Source of the DNA: Methylobacterium mesophilicum SR1.6/6
Lineage (GTDB): Bacteria > Pseudomonadota > Alphaproteobacteria > Rhizobiales > Beijerinckiaceae
Direction of reading: 5' to 3'
Length of the DNA: 64,000 nucleotides
Assembly: GCF_000364445.2 (NCBI RefSeq)
Contig: NZ_CP043538.1
Span: 1,929,612 to 1,993,611, forward strand
The notes under the pieces are model-generated. The model searched no databases and was not told the origin of the DNA. It saw only the letters and a list, made by a program, of their open reading frames with translations. The translations under genes and the position numbers were made by a program. Each line of letters begins with the position of its first letter. Position 1 is the first letter of the stretch. Below, one piece after another: positions 52,359 through 61,568 of this stretch.

Positions 52359-54611
52359 ATGACCCAGACCTTCAGCTCCACCGGCCGCGACACCTTCGTG
52401 GGCAGCCCGCGCAGCCGCATCGACGGGCCCGCCAAGGTCACGGGCCTCGCCAAATACGCGGGCGAGTTCGCCGCCCCCGACCTCGCCTACGGCTATGTCG
52501 TGTCGAGCGCTATCGCCAAGGGCCGGATCACCGCCATCGACTCCGCCGAGGCCGAGGCGGTGCCCGGCGTCCTCAAGGTGATCACCCACGAGAACCGGCC
52601 GCGCACCGCGTGGCGTGACAAGAACTTCCAGGATCAGGTGGCGCCCCCCGGCTCGCCGTTCCGCGCCCTCTACGACGACCTGATCGTGTTCAGCGGCCAG
52701 CCGGTCGCCCTGGTGGTGGCGGAGGACTTCGAGACCGCGCGCTACGCCGCGTCCCTCGTCGACGTGACCTACGCCATGGAGGAGCCCGGGACCGACCTGG
52801 AGGCCCTGCGCGGCACCGCCTACGAGCCGCCCTACAAGCGCATGGGCATCAAGCCGCCGCCGGAGCCCTGGGGCGACGCCGATCAGGCGTTCGGCAGCGC
52901 GCCGGTGCGCGTCCAGGGCGCCTACAGCCTCGCCGACGAGCACCACAACCCGATGGAACCGCACGCCTCGACGGTGGTGGTGGAGCAGGACGGCACCTAC
53001 ACGGTCTACGACAAGATCCAGGGCGTCTCGAACAGCCACCAGTATCTCGCCAACGTGTTCGGCCTGAAGCCCGATCAGGTACGGGTGCTCAATCCCTATC
53101 TCGGCGGCGGCTTCGGCTCGGGCCTGCGCCCGCAATACCAGCTGTTCCTGGCGATGCTGGCCGCGCAGGAGCTGCAGCGCTCCGTGCGGGTGACCCTAAC
53201 CCGCGACCAGATGTGGAGCTTCACCTACCGGTCCGAGGCCCTGCAGACGATCGCGCTCGGCGCCGAGCCGGACGGAACGCTGACGGCCCTGCGGCACGAC
53301 GCCGTCCAGGGCACCTCGCAGTTCGAGGACTACCAGGAGGTCGTCGTCAACTGGTCGGGCGTCTTGTACAAATGCGACAACGTCGCGCTCGGCTACCGTC
53401 TGGTGAAGCTCGACACGCCGACGCCGGGTGACATGCGCGCGCCCGGCGCGGTCACCGGCGTGTTCGCCATCGAGACCGCCATGGACGAACTCGCTTACGC
53501 GGCCAAGCTCGACCCGATCGCCCTGCGGCTCAAGAACTACGCGGAATCGGACGCCACCGCCGAGGGCAAGCCCTTCGGCTCGAAGGAACTGCGGCGCTGC
53601 TTCGAGCTCGGTGCCGAGCGCTTCGGCTGGGCCAAGCGCAATCCCGAGCCGCGCTCCACCCGCGAGGGGCGGGAGCTGGTCGGCTGGGGCGTGGCCACCG
53701 GCATCTGGGAATCGATGATGATGCAGTCGAGCGCCATCGCGACCCTGACGCCGGACGGCCGGCTGACGGTGGGCAATTCCACTGGCGACATCGGCACCGG
53801 CACCTACACGATCCTCACCCAGATCGCCGCCGACACAATCGGCCTGCCGATGGACGCGGTCACCACCAAGCTGGGCGACACCCGGCTGCCGGAGGCCCCG
53901 GTCGCGGGTGGCTCCTGGACCGCCGCCTCCTCTGGCACCGCCGTGATGAAGGCTTGCCGCAACGTCGGCGAACAGGTGTTCAAGCTGGCCCGCGCGATGG
54001 AGAACTCCCCGCTGGCCAACGTCGATTTCGACCGCGCCGTATTCTCGGACGGGCGCATCTCGGTCGCGGGCGATCCCGGCCGCAGCGTCTCCCTGGTCGA
54101 GGTGCTGCAGGCGGCCGGCGTCGACAAGGTTGAGGCGGTCGAGGAGGCGGGTCCCGACAAGGACTTCAATCAGAAATATGAGGCCTACACCCATTCGGCG
54201 ATTTTCGTGGAGGTGAAAGTCGACGAGGAGTTGGGGCAGGTCCGGGTGACCCGGGTCGTCTCGGCGATCGCGGCCGGCAAGGTGCTGAACCCGAAGACGG
54301 CCCGCAGCCAGATCCTCGGCGGCGTGGTGATGGGGATCGGCTCGGCGCTGGAGGAGGAGTCGATGCTCGACCACCGCATCGGCCGGTTCATGAACCACAA
54401 TCTCGGCGAGTACCACGTGCCGGTGAACGCCGACATCTACGACATCGACGTCATCTTCGTGGACGAGGAGGACAAGGCGAACCCGTTGGGCGTGAAGGGG
54501 CTCGGCGAGATCGGCATCGTCGGCGTCGCGGCGGCGATCACCAACGCGGTGTTTCACGCCACCGGCAAGCGGGTGCGCCGCCTCCCCATCACCCCCGACA
54601 AATTGTTGTGA
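52359..54611 (+). CDS. Molybdenum hydroxylase large (Mo-cofactor) subunit
   Basis: This 750-aa subunit has the xanthine oxidase-family molybdopterin domains: LGGGFGSGLRPQYQLFLAML near residue 250, DMRAPGAVTGVFAIETAMDE near 355, and the catalytic Glu in GLGEIGIVG near residue 720. It is PaoC/YagR-like and oxidises aldehydes or heterocycles; the substrate is not deducible here. It follows the FAD subunit by 8 bp. The GTG/ATG context supports the ATG at 52359. Confidence 0.94.
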   Translation: MTQTFSSTGRDTFVGSPRSRIDGPAKVTGLAKYAGEFAAPDLAYGYVVSSAIAKGRITAIDSAEAEAVPGVLKVITHENRPRTAWRDKNFQDQVAPPGSPFRALYDDLIVFSGQPVALVVAEDFETARYAASLVDVTYAMEEPGTDLEALRGTAYEPPYKRMGIKPPPEPWGDADQAFGSAPVRVQGAYSLADEHHNPMEPHASTVVVEQDGTYTVYDKIQGVSNSHQYLANVFGLKPDQVRVLNPYLGGGFGSGLRPQYQLFLAMLAAQELQRSVRVTLTRDQMWSFTYRSEALQTIALGAEPDGTLTALRHDAVQGTSQFEDYQEVVVNWSGVLYKCDNVALGYRLVKLDTPTPGDMRAPGAVTGVFAIETAMDELAYAAKLDPIALRLKNYAESDATAEGKPFGSKELRRCFELGAERFGWAKRNPEPRSTREGRELVGWGVATGIWESMMMQSSAIATLTPDGRLTVGNSTGDIGTGTYTILTQIAADTIGLPMDAVTTKLGDTRLPEAPVAGGSWTAASSGTAVMKACRNVGEQVFKLARAMENSPLANVDFDRAVFSDGRISVAGDPGRSVSLVEVLQAAGVDKVEAVEEAGPDKDFNQKYEAYTHSAIFVEVKVDEELGQVRVTRVVSAIAAGKVLNPKTARSQILGGVVMGIGSALEEESMLDHRIGRFMNHNLGEYHVPVNADIYDIDVIFVDEEDKANPLGVKGLGEIGIVGVAAAITNAVFHATGKRVRRLPITPDKLL

Positions 54612-54873
54612 GTGGCGAATGTTTCACGGGAAACATTGACGCTCTTGCAAGGAATCGACCGATGAGGGCGCCGAGCCCGGGACTCGGCGGCTCCGTCGCG
54701 CCCTGGACCGGCGCGGCTCGCCGTATCGATGCGGATGGCCTGTCATCGCGCGCATAGCCATGCGATCCAAGATAGTAGGCTATGACAGATGCGGTGCCGC
54801 TGGATTGCAGCGCCCCGCTCGCGCCGACGATGATGCGTCCGGGCTCAGCAAACAGGAACGGCGCGAGACACCC

Positions 54874-55311
54874 GTGAGCCACCTCCTGCAATCCTGGCGG
54901 TTCTGGGCCCTCGCAGCCGCCGGTTTCGCGGCGCTCACCGCGATCCTCGCCAAGGTCGGGGTCTCGGGCGTCCAGTCGGATGTCGCAACCCTCGTGCGCA
55001 CCGCGGTGATCCTGATCTTCGCCGGCGCAATCGTCGTGGCCTCAGGGCAGTCGGGCGGGCTGGCGCAGATCTCCGGCCGCAGCCTCGTCTTTCTGATCCT
55101 GTCGGGACTCGCGACGGGTGCGTCCTGGCTCTGCTACTTCCGGGCGCTGTCGCTGGGGGACGCCGCCCGGGTCGCACCTCTCGACAAGCTCAGCGTCGTG
55201 CTGGTGGCCATCCTCGGCGCCAGCCTGCTCGGCGAGACCTTGAGCCTCGCCGCCTGGACCGGCGTCGCGCTGATCGCCGCCGGGGCCGCCCTCGTGGCCT
55301 CCGGCTGGTGA
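54874..55311 (+). CDS. EamA-family half transporter
   Basis: This protein of about 145 aa starts at GTG 54874, with a frame open upstream to 54760. It has four to five hydrophobic helices and one EamA domain (LTAILAKVGVSGVQSDVATL, GASWLCYFRALSLGDAARVA, PLDKLSVVLVAILGASLLGE). Single-domain members act as dimers in drug/metabolite export. Confidence 0.8.
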   Translation: MSHLLQSWRFWALAAAGFAALTAILAKVGVSGVQSDVATLVRTAVILIFAGAIVVASGQSGGLAQISGRSLVFLILSGLATGASWLCYFRALSLGDAARVAPLDKLSVVLVAILGASLLGETLSLAAWTGVALIAAGAALVASGW

Positions 55312-55385
55312 GGAACGCGCGCGGGCGCACCGATCCGTTAACCCGGCCGGCGCATCCTGACGGTCCCTCGTGAAAGGGGACCGCC

Positions 55386-55541
55386 ATGGATTGGGTCTAC
55401 CGCGGCTTCGAGACCTCTCTGCTCGGCCTCGCCCTGTGTCTCGGCCTCGCCGCCTGCCTGACGTTCGGCACCGTGCGGCCGTCAGGCGACACCCTCTCTA
55501 TCGCCCTGCCGATGCTCACGGTGACCGCCCCCGCACCCTGA
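55386..55541 (+). CDS. Small membrane protein, 51 aa
   Basis: It begins MDWVYRGFETSLLGLALCLG and has one hydrophobic helix with a possible lipobox-like LAAC. It ends with VTAPAP. GAAAGGGGA lies before the ATG. No family is recognised. Confidence 0.45.
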   Translation: MDWVYRGFETSLLGLALCLGLAACLTFGTVRPSGDTLSIALPMLTVTAPAP

Positions 55542-55569
55542 AGGGGCGGCCGTCGCCGCGCAGGCGCCC

Positions 55570-56250
55570 TCAGGCGGCGCTCCGCGTTGCGGGGAACATG
55601 ATGCTCCGGGCTTCCGCGTCCATCTCGGCCTTGAAGCTGTGGCGGCCCTTCAGCGCCTCGGCGGCCTGCGCGGCCGGCCGCGCGTTGATCGCGTCGAGGA
55701 GACGCTTGACGTTGGGCAGGTCCGCGAAGGCGTTCTCGCCGAGCACGAACGGCACCATCCGGGCCCAGCCCCAGGCCGCCATGTCGACGATCGTGTAGGT
55801 GTCGCCCAGGATGTAGGGCCGGTCGGAGAGGCGCTGGTCGAGGATGCCCCAGTGGCGGCGCGCCTCGAAGGTGTAGCGCTCCGTGGCGTAGGCGCCGCCG
55901 TCCTGCGCGAAGTGGCGGAAATGCACGCACTGGCCGGAGAACGGCCCGATGCCGGTGGCCACGAACATCAGCCAGGACAGCATCTCGCCCCGCACCGGCT
56001 CGCCCTCGGGCAGGAACCGGCCGGTCTTGCCAGCGAGGTAGAGCAGGATGGCATTCGAATCGAACACCGTCACGTCGCCGTCGCGGATCGCCGGGACCTT
56101 CCCGTTCGGGTTGACCGCCACGTAGGCGGGATCGAACTGCTCGCCCCTGCGGGTATCGACCGGGACCGCCTCGTAGGGCAGCTCCATCTCCTCCAGGCAG
56201 AGTGCAACCTTCATGGGGTTGGGGCTGAGATTGTAGAAGAATCGGATCAC
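55570..56250 (-). CDS. Glutathione S-transferase family protein
   Basis: This 226-aa protein has a thioredoxin-like N-terminal GST domain (VIRFFYNLSPNPMKVALCLE, then NPNGKVPAIRDGDVTVFDSN with the conserved cis-Pro and SNAILLYLA) and an alpha-helical C-terminal domain. It starts at GTG 56250, with AAGGAGA upstream. It probably conjugates or reduces small molecules with glutathione. Confidence 0.9.
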   Translation of the reverse strand: MIRFFYNLSPNPMKVALCLEEMELPYEAVPVDTRRGEQFDPAYVAVNPNGKVPAIRDGDVTVFDSNAILLYLAGKTGRFLPEGEPVRGEMLSWLMFVATGIGPFSGQCVHFRHFAQDGGAYATERYTFEARRHWGILDQRLSDRPYILGDTYTIVDMAAWGWARMVPFVLGENAFADLPNVKRLLDAINARPAAQAAEALKGRHSFKAEMDAEARSIMFPATRSAA

Positions 56251-56323
56251 GTCGCTCTCCTTGAACGGTGCCGGAAGGATCGCCGGGCTCTCGCCTGGCA
56301 CAAGCCGCAACCGCGCAGGGCGG

Positions 56324-57793
56324 CTATTCCGTCACGATCTTGTAGCTGCGGCCCGCCACCAGCGGCGCGCCCCGCTCCAGGCCGTTGAGGACGAGGAACC
56401 GGTCGAGCGCGCGATCCGGCACCGCCATGCGGCGGGCGAGATCCTCGGCGCCGGTCGAGGTCGCCTGCACGACCTGCAGCCGCAGGGGCCGCAGGACCAC
56501 TTCGTCCGACGGCACCGCCGCGAGCGTCGCCGTCCAGCGGCGGAAGGCAGGGTCTGGATCGGCGGCGCCCTTGGCGGCCATGATCATCCGGTAAGTCGAG
56601 TCGCCGATCCGGATCGCCGCGAGGCGGAACGTCCACTCCTTGCCCCGCGAGAGCGCGAAGGCGGCCGGGTGGCCGGCGACCTCCCGGGTCTCGAAGCCGG
56701 CCGGATCGAAGGCGTCGTTCCAGCTCGCCTTCAGCACCGCCTCCAGGGATTGGCCCTCCTTCGCGTCGATCTGGTCGAACAGCAGGCGCCGGCTGCCGTC
56801 CTGGGTCGTGCCGAGCACGGCCGAGCGGGTATTCTCCAGGGCGAAGCCCTCGGGCACCTCGAAGGCGATGCCGAGGCCCGGATGGATGAAGCGATGGCCC
56901 CGCACCGCGCCGTCGCGCGGGTTGTCGCCGTAGGCGAGGCCGTCCACCGCCGCCAGGAAGGTTGCCCGGTCGTCGGTGCCGATCCCGGGGGCGCCGATGC
57001 GGCGGGCCGCGCGCGTGACCTGAACGATGCGCTCGGCCGTGCCCGGATGGGTCGCCAGCATGTCGGGCGCGGCGGCGCTGCCGGCTTTCAGGCCCGTCGA
57101 GCGGTTGAGGGCGGTGAGGAACCGGCCGGCGGCGAACGGGTCGTAGCCGGCCTTCGCCAGGGTGCGCACGCCGGTGGCATCCGCCTCCAGCTCCTGCTCC
57201 CGGGAGAAGCGCGCCAGCGCGAAGCGCGACTGGTGCTGGAGCTGCGCCCCGGTATCGGGGTCGTTCAGGACGTCGGCCACGACGCGGCTGACGAGGGCCG
57301 AGCGCAGTTCCAGCTCGCTCCGCGCCGTGGCGTGATTGAGGGTCACGTGGGCCATCTCGTGCGCCAGCACGGCGGCCACCTCCGAGGTGTCGTTGGCGAG
57401 CGCCACCAGCCCGCGGGTCACATAGAGCCGGCCATTCGGCAGCGCGAAGGCGTTGACCACGGGGGAGTCGAGGAGCGTCACCGCGTAGGCCTGGTCCGGC
57501 CGGTCGCTGGCCTTCACGAGGCGGTCGGTCACCTCCGTGAGCATCCGCGTCACGTTGGGGGCGCGCGCCTCGCCGCCGAAGGACGCCACGAGCTTGAGGT
57601 GATCGGAATCCGCGACGCGCTCCCGGCCGGTGGTGCGCGGCGCCTCGGCCGGCACCCGGACAACCGCCGGCTGCACGACCGCCCCGGTCTGGTCCGCGAC
57701 GCAGGCGCCGAGCAGGGTGGCCAGGGCACAGAGTGCCGTCACGCCGCCCAGGAGACGCCCCGCCGACCGAAATTGCCCCGTGATCCCGCCCAT
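56324..57793 (-). CDS. M48-family metalloprotease
   Basis: This 489-aa lipoprotein-like protein has a lipobox LLGACV near residue 30, zinc motif LAHEMAHVTLNH near residue 150 and third ligand region EQELEADATGV. The C-terminal third is a non-peptidase domain ending with the LysM-like GLERGAPLVAGRSYKIVTE. It resembles BepA/YfgC-type outer-membrane quality-control proteases. The frame extends upstream to 58159, but that part lacks homology; I took the ATG at 57793. Confidence 0.88.
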   Translation of the reverse strand: MGGITGQFRSAGRLLGGVTALCALATLLGACVADQTGAVVQPAVVRVPAEAPRTTGRERVADSDHLKLVASFGGEARAPNVTRMLTEVTDRLVKASDRPDQAYAVTLLDSPVVNAFALPNGRLYVTRGLVALANDTSEVAAVLAHEMAHVTLNHATARSELELRSALVSRVVADVLNDPDTGAQLQHQSRFALARFSREQELEADATGVRTLAKAGYDPFAAGRFLTALNRSTGLKAGSAAAPDMLATHPGTAERIVQVTRAARRIGAPGIGTDDRATFLAAVDGLAYGDNPRDGAVRGHRFIHPGLGIAFEVPEGFALENTRSAVLGTTQDGSRRLLFDQIDAKEGQSLEAVLKASWNDAFDPAGFETREVAGHPAAFALSRGKEWTFRLAAIRIGDSTYRMIMAAKGAADPDPAFRRWTATLAAVPSDEVVLRPLRLQVVQATSTGAEDLARRMAVPDRALDRFLVLNGLERGAPLVAGRSYKIVTE

Positions 57794-57798
57794 CGCGA

Positions 57799-58638
57799 TC
57801 AGCGCCGCAGCCCCCGTTCCTTCTCCGGTCCGGCCTCCGGCCGTTCCGTCTCGCCCACGAGCTCGATCCCGTCCGCGTCGGCTTCCAGGGTCGGGCCGCG
57901 CCAGACCTCCAGGATGCCGCGCACGCGCACGCGCCGGCCTTCGAGCAAGGCCGCACTCAAACCACGCGCGCGCACCATTCGCCAAGTGCGTTTCGATACC
58001 GTGACCGTGAGTGCGTCCGATCCGCGGGCGCCGAAATCGATGTAGGTGCGGGCGCTGCGCTCGCCGACGCGGCGCACGTCGCCCTCCACGATCGCGAAGC
58101 GTCCGGCCAGCGCCCGGAGCGCCGGCCCGTCCGTGGCGACCGGAATCGGCTCCCGCCACAGGCCGACGCGCCGCGCCCGCGCAGAGGCCTCGACGACGCG
58201 CAGCGCCGGGCGGCAGAGCGAATCAGCCTCGCCGGACTCCGCGAAGGCGAGGCCCGACGCGATCAGGCCGCCCGCGAGATCCTCGTCGCCCTCCGCGAGC
58301 TGGATGTCGGCCCGCTGCCGGTCCCAGCGGTCGGGCTGCCCGCGCGGCACCACCGCGACCCGGGCGCCCCGCCGCCCGTCGAGCCAGGCCGCCGCGGCGG
58401 CGGCCGCCTCCGGCGCGTCGGGCCAGCGGAGGGAGTCCAGGACCGCGCGGGCGCCCGACCCCAGGCGGATCTCGCCGCGTGGCCCGACCGCCTCCAGGAT
58501 CTCGAAGCGGACCGGCCCCGCCAGACAAGCCGGCGGGCCGGCGCGCGAGGCCGCGCGGGCCGGCGCCGGACCCACGGCCGCGAGCGCCGCCAGCACCGTC
58601 ACGACTTGCCGGGTCGCCGTTGCGAGGATCGCCTGCAC
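57799..58638 (-). CDS. Thermonuclease-like (SNase-fold) secreted protein
   Basis: This 279-aa protein has a signal peptide (ending APARA), an SNase-like core (about residues 45-165; VLDSLRWPDAPEAAA, GLIASGLAFAESGEADSLCR, RARRVGLW) and a C-terminal OB-like domain (EGDVRRVGERSARTYIDFGA). The catalytic Arg and Glu of nuclease are not clearly kept, so activity is uncertain. It lies 5 bp upstream of the M48 gene. Confidence 0.75.
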   Translation of the reverse strand: MQAILATATRQVVTVLAALAAVGPAPARAASRAGPPACLAGPVRFEILEAVGPRGEIRLGSGARAVLDSLRWPDAPEAAAAAAAWLDGRRGARVAVVPRGQPDRWDRQRADIQLAEGDEDLAGGLIASGLAFAESGEADSLCRPALRVVEASARARRVGLWREPIPVATDGPALRALAGRFAIVEGDVRRVGERSARTYIDFGARGSDALTVTVSKRTWRMVRARGLSAALLEGRRVRVRGILEVWRGPTLEADADGIELVGETERPEAGPEKERGLRR

Positions 58639-58721
58639 GGGCAGATCATGCGCCGGGCGCGCGCATCCGCCAATGGGTGCGGTTGGCCTGCGGCAGGGAG
58701 GATGCTATGCAGCCGGCGGTC

Positions 58722-59057
58722 GTCTCCGTAGCTCAGCTGGACAGAGCACAGGTTTCCTAGATCAGGTCGAATTGGGCGTCGCGCCGGGAAACCGCGCGGC
58801 GGATCCGCTCAAAGTCGGGGAAAGCTCCAGGCGCCGGCTCGTCCGGGCCCTGCCGATCCCGAGCCAAGCCCGCACGTCGCGCTCGCGGCCTGCGGGAAGG
58901 TGTAGAGACTAGACGGGCGGCACCTACAGGCCGGGCGCGAGCCCCGCCCAGGGTGAAGGGATAGTCCAGGCCACGAACGCGGCCCCTCGGGGACGCGGCG
59001 GCGAAAGTCGAAGTGGTATGAAACCTGGGGTCGCAGGTTCGAGCCCTGCCGGGGACA
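58722..59057 (+). tRNA. tRNA-Arg(CCU), split by a group I intron
   Basis: The 5' exon (58722-58758) starts GTCTCCGTAGCTCAGCTGG and ends at anticodon CCT (58756-58758). The 3' exon (59021-59057) begins AAACCTG and ends with discriminator A; CCA follows (59058-59060). Joined, they give acceptor GTCTCCG/CGGGGAC and anticodon stem CAGGT/ACCTG with loop TTCCTAA. The gene is useless without removal of the 262-nt insert. Confidence 0.93.
58759..59020 (+). ncRNA. Group I self-splicing intron in tRNA-Arg(CCU)
   Basis: The insert lies immediately after the anticodon. The internal guide GGGAAACC (58786-58793) pairs over 8 bp with the 5' exon GGTTTCCT, with the expected U-G wobble at the splice site. 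The intron ends in G (59020). The P7-type pair GACTA (58907-58911) with TAGTC (58962-58966) lies in AGACTA/ATAGTCC contexts typical of group I cores. No endonuclease gene fits inside. The same tRNA is a known host of such introns in alphaproteobacteria such as Agrobacterium. Confidence 0.88.
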
Positions 59058-59199
59058 CCACCATCTTCCACGCGATCACTCCCCGCTCCGGCAGCGCGGG
59101 AAATCGTTCACCGCGTCACGCCTGCGCCGGTGACAAGTTCCCGGGGCGGCGCTAAGCTTTGCCAGAGGGAATCACGGCACGGGGGTGGACGAGCTCTTC

Positions 59200-59607
59200 A
59201 TGGCGGGTCAGAAAACCGATCAGCGCGACGTCTATGTCGGGCAGCGCATCGCCGAGCAGCGACGCAAGGCGTCCCTCACGCAGCGCCGCGTCGCGCAGAG
59301 CTTCGGTATGTCTGCAGCTCAGCTACAGAAGTACGAGAAGGGCACCAACAGGATCAGTGCCGTTCATCTCGACATCTTCTCCCGGATGACCGGTGTGCCG
59401 ATGGACTACTTCTTCAAGGGCATGCCGCGCAACGACGATTTCACCGCCCCGGGCTTCAGCGAGCCGGACCAGGCGAGCCTCAGCGAAGGCGGCCTCAAGG
59501 GCCTGGCCGAGATCGTGGGCCGGCACATCACCGAGAACTTCTCCGAGGAGGCGCGCCGGGACGTGGCCGCGGCCATTCGGGCGCTGGAGAGCAAGCTCGG
59601 CGGCTGA
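59200..59607 (+). CDS. XRE-family helix-turn-helix regulator
   Basis: This 135-aa protein has an XRE/Cro-type HTH (VGQRIAEQRRKASLTQRRVA, then QSFGMSAAQLQKYEKGTNRI) followed by a C-terminal helical tail. An alternative GTG start lies at 59185. It is upstream of metK, in the same orientation, a neighbourhood common in Hyphomicrobiales. Confidence 0.88.
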   Translation: MAGQKTDQRDVYVGQRIAEQRRKASLTQRRVAQSFGMSAAQLQKYEKGTNRISAVHLDIFSRMTGVPMDYFFKGMPRNDDFTAPGFSEPDQASLSEGGLKGLAEIVGRHITENFSEEARRDVAAAIRALESKLGG

Positions 59608-59955
59608 GAGTGCCGCGCCGGCCCCGCTGACAAGCGGTCCCGTCGAACGTGCCGGCTTCACCGGGCCCGAACATCTGCTGCGTTGAGCGTCGTACCGCTC
59701 CGCTGCGTTGAGAGAGGGCCGGACGCGATAAGTGCTTCCCATGTATGAAGGTCGCGTGCGGGAGCGCGCGGTCCCGCCGCGCCTGACGGGCCGAGACTGC
59801 GCGTCGATGCAGGTGCCCGATGGTTCGCGGCCGGCCTGACCAGGGGTGCCGGGCGCGTCGGCCCGAAGTTGCGGTCCCCGTCACCGATCGCTCGAAGGGG
59901 CGGGCGATTGTCCAGCCACTTCGTTCGTTTTACCGGATTCGTCCGGTGATCCGCC

Positions 59956-60005
59956 TTGACCCTTCATGGGCCCGGTGCGAGAACCCCCGCCCCATGAAGG
60001 GTCAA
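59956..60005. promoter_or_regulatory. 15-bp perfect inverted repeat upstream of metK
   Basis: TTGACCCTTCATGGG (59956-59970) and CCCATGAAGGGTCAA (59991-60005) are perfect reverse complements with a 20-nt spacer, 48 bp before the metK ATG. It may be a DNA operator or an RNA hairpin in the metK leader. It does not match the SAM riboswitch forms I know. The 59608-60053 gap has no gene. Confidence 0.7.
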
Positions 60006-60053
60006 ACGCCGTGATCGCACCGGCGTGCCTGTGAAGCCGGGGCCGTCCGTCCG

Positions 60054-61232
60054 ATGCCGCGTTCCAACTACCTCTTCACCAGCGAATCCGTGTCCGAAGG
60101 GCACCCCGACAAGGTCTGCGACCGGATCTCCGACACGGTGGTCGACGCGTACCTGACGGCGATGCCGGAGGCGCGCCTCGGCGTCGAGACGCTCGCCACG
60201 ACAAACCGGATCGTCATCGCCGGCGAGGTGCGCGGGCCCGACTCGGTGACCTTCAAGGACCTTGAGGCCCTGACTCGCGAGGCGGTAAAGGACATCGGCT
60301 ACGAGCAGTCGGGCTTCCATTGGAAGAACAACGACGTCGCCATCCACCTGCACGCCCAGTCGGCCGACATCGCGCAGGGCGTGGACGCCGCCGGCAACAA
60401 GGACGAGGGCGCGGGCGACCAGGGCATCATGTTCGGCTACGCGGCCGACGAGACGCCCGAGCTGATGCCGGCCCCGATCTTCTACGCCCACCGGATCCTC
60501 AAGGATCTCGCCGACGCCCGCCGGGCCAAGCAGGGCGACGCCGCCAAGCTCGGCCCCGACGCCAAGAGCCAGGTCACGGTCCGCTACGAGAACGGCCGCC
60601 CGGTCGAGGTCACGCAGATCGTCCTGTCGACCCAGCACCTCGACGAGTCCCTGGACTCGGCGGACGTGCGCGCCATCGTCGAGCCCTATATCCGCAAGGC
60701 CCTGCCGGAGGGCTGGGTCAACGAGGGCACGGTCTGGCACGTGAACCCGACCGGCAAGTTCGTGATCGGCGGTCCGGACGGCGATGCCGGCCTCACCGGC
60801 CGCAAGATCATCGTCGACACCTACGGCGGCGCAGCCCCGCACGGCGGCGGCGCCTTCTCGGGCAAGGACCCGACCAAGGTCGACCGCTCGGCGGCCTACG
60901 CGGCGCGCTACCTGGCCAAGAACGTCGTGGCCGCGGGCCTCGCCCGCCGCGCCACGATCCAGCTCGCCTACGCGATCGGCGTGTCGAAGCCGCTCTCGAT
61001 CTACGTGGACCTGCACGGAACCGGCAACGTGGACGAGGCCAAGCTCGAAGCGGTGCTGATGGACGCCCTGGACCTGTCGCCCCGCGGCATCCGCACGGCG
61101 CTCGGCCTCAACAAGCCGATCTATGCCCGCACTTCGGCCTACGGCCATTTCGGCCGCGCCCCGGAGGCCGATGGCGGCTTCTCCTGGGAGCGCACGGACC
61201 TCGCCGACAAGCTGAAGTCGGCGCTCGCCTGA
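60054..61232 (+). CDS. metK: S-adenosylmethionine synthase
   Basis: This 392-aa enzyme makes S-adenosylmethionine from ATP and methionine. Motifs are [12 protein letters not shown] at the N-terminus, [12 protein letters not shown] near residue 120 and [20 protein letters not shown] near residue 260. It is cytosolic and essential. It is preceded by an inverted repeat and followed by trmB. Confidence 0.98.
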   Translation: MPRSNYLFTSESVSEGHPDKVCDRISDTVVDAYLTAMPEARLGVETLATTNRIVIAGEVRGPDSVTFKDLEALTREAVKDIGYEQSGFHWKNNDVAIHLHAQSADIAQGVDAAGNKDEGAGDQGIMFGYAADETPELMPAPIFYAHRILKDLADARRAKQGDAAKLGPDAKSQVTVRYENGRPVEVTQIVLSTQHLDESLDSADVRAIVEPYIRKALPEGWVNEGTVWHVNPTGKFVIGGPDGDAGLTGRKIIVDTYGGAAPHGGGAFSGKDPTKVDRSAAYAARYLAKNVVAAGLARRATIQLAYAIGVSKPLSIYVDLHGTGNVDEAKLEAVLMDALDLSPRGIRTALGLNKPIYARTSAYGHFGRAPEADGGFSWERTDLADKLKSALA

Positions 61233-61568
61233 GGGTAGCAGGCGGCCGACCCCCGAGCACCGGCCGGCCGCCTGCCGCGTCGCGCAGCGAGCGGACGGAA
61301 GCTGGGCGAACAGAGGCCGGGCGAGCAGGGGCGGGCGGTGCGTTCGGCATCGCCCCTCTCCCGGATGCAGGAAGCGTCAGCGGATTGCGATCCGGCGCCC
61401 GGTTCGGGACGATGCGAAGCGCCCGGCCGGGGCGCCGTTGCGCGCGGATGCCGAATTACCGCCTCGTGCCGCTTCGCGGCCAATCGGACGTTGAATCCGG
61501 ATCACCGTCCGTCGACGCTCGGGCGTCCGGGAAGAGGGTCGGTCCACACTCCGGGATGTGCTGAGCCG

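Noticed and set aside
59956..60005. Known SAM riboswitch before metK
   Set aside because: The inverted repeat does not carry the conserved cores I know for SAM-I, SAM-II or SAM/SAH classes; kept as an unexplained inverted repeat instead.
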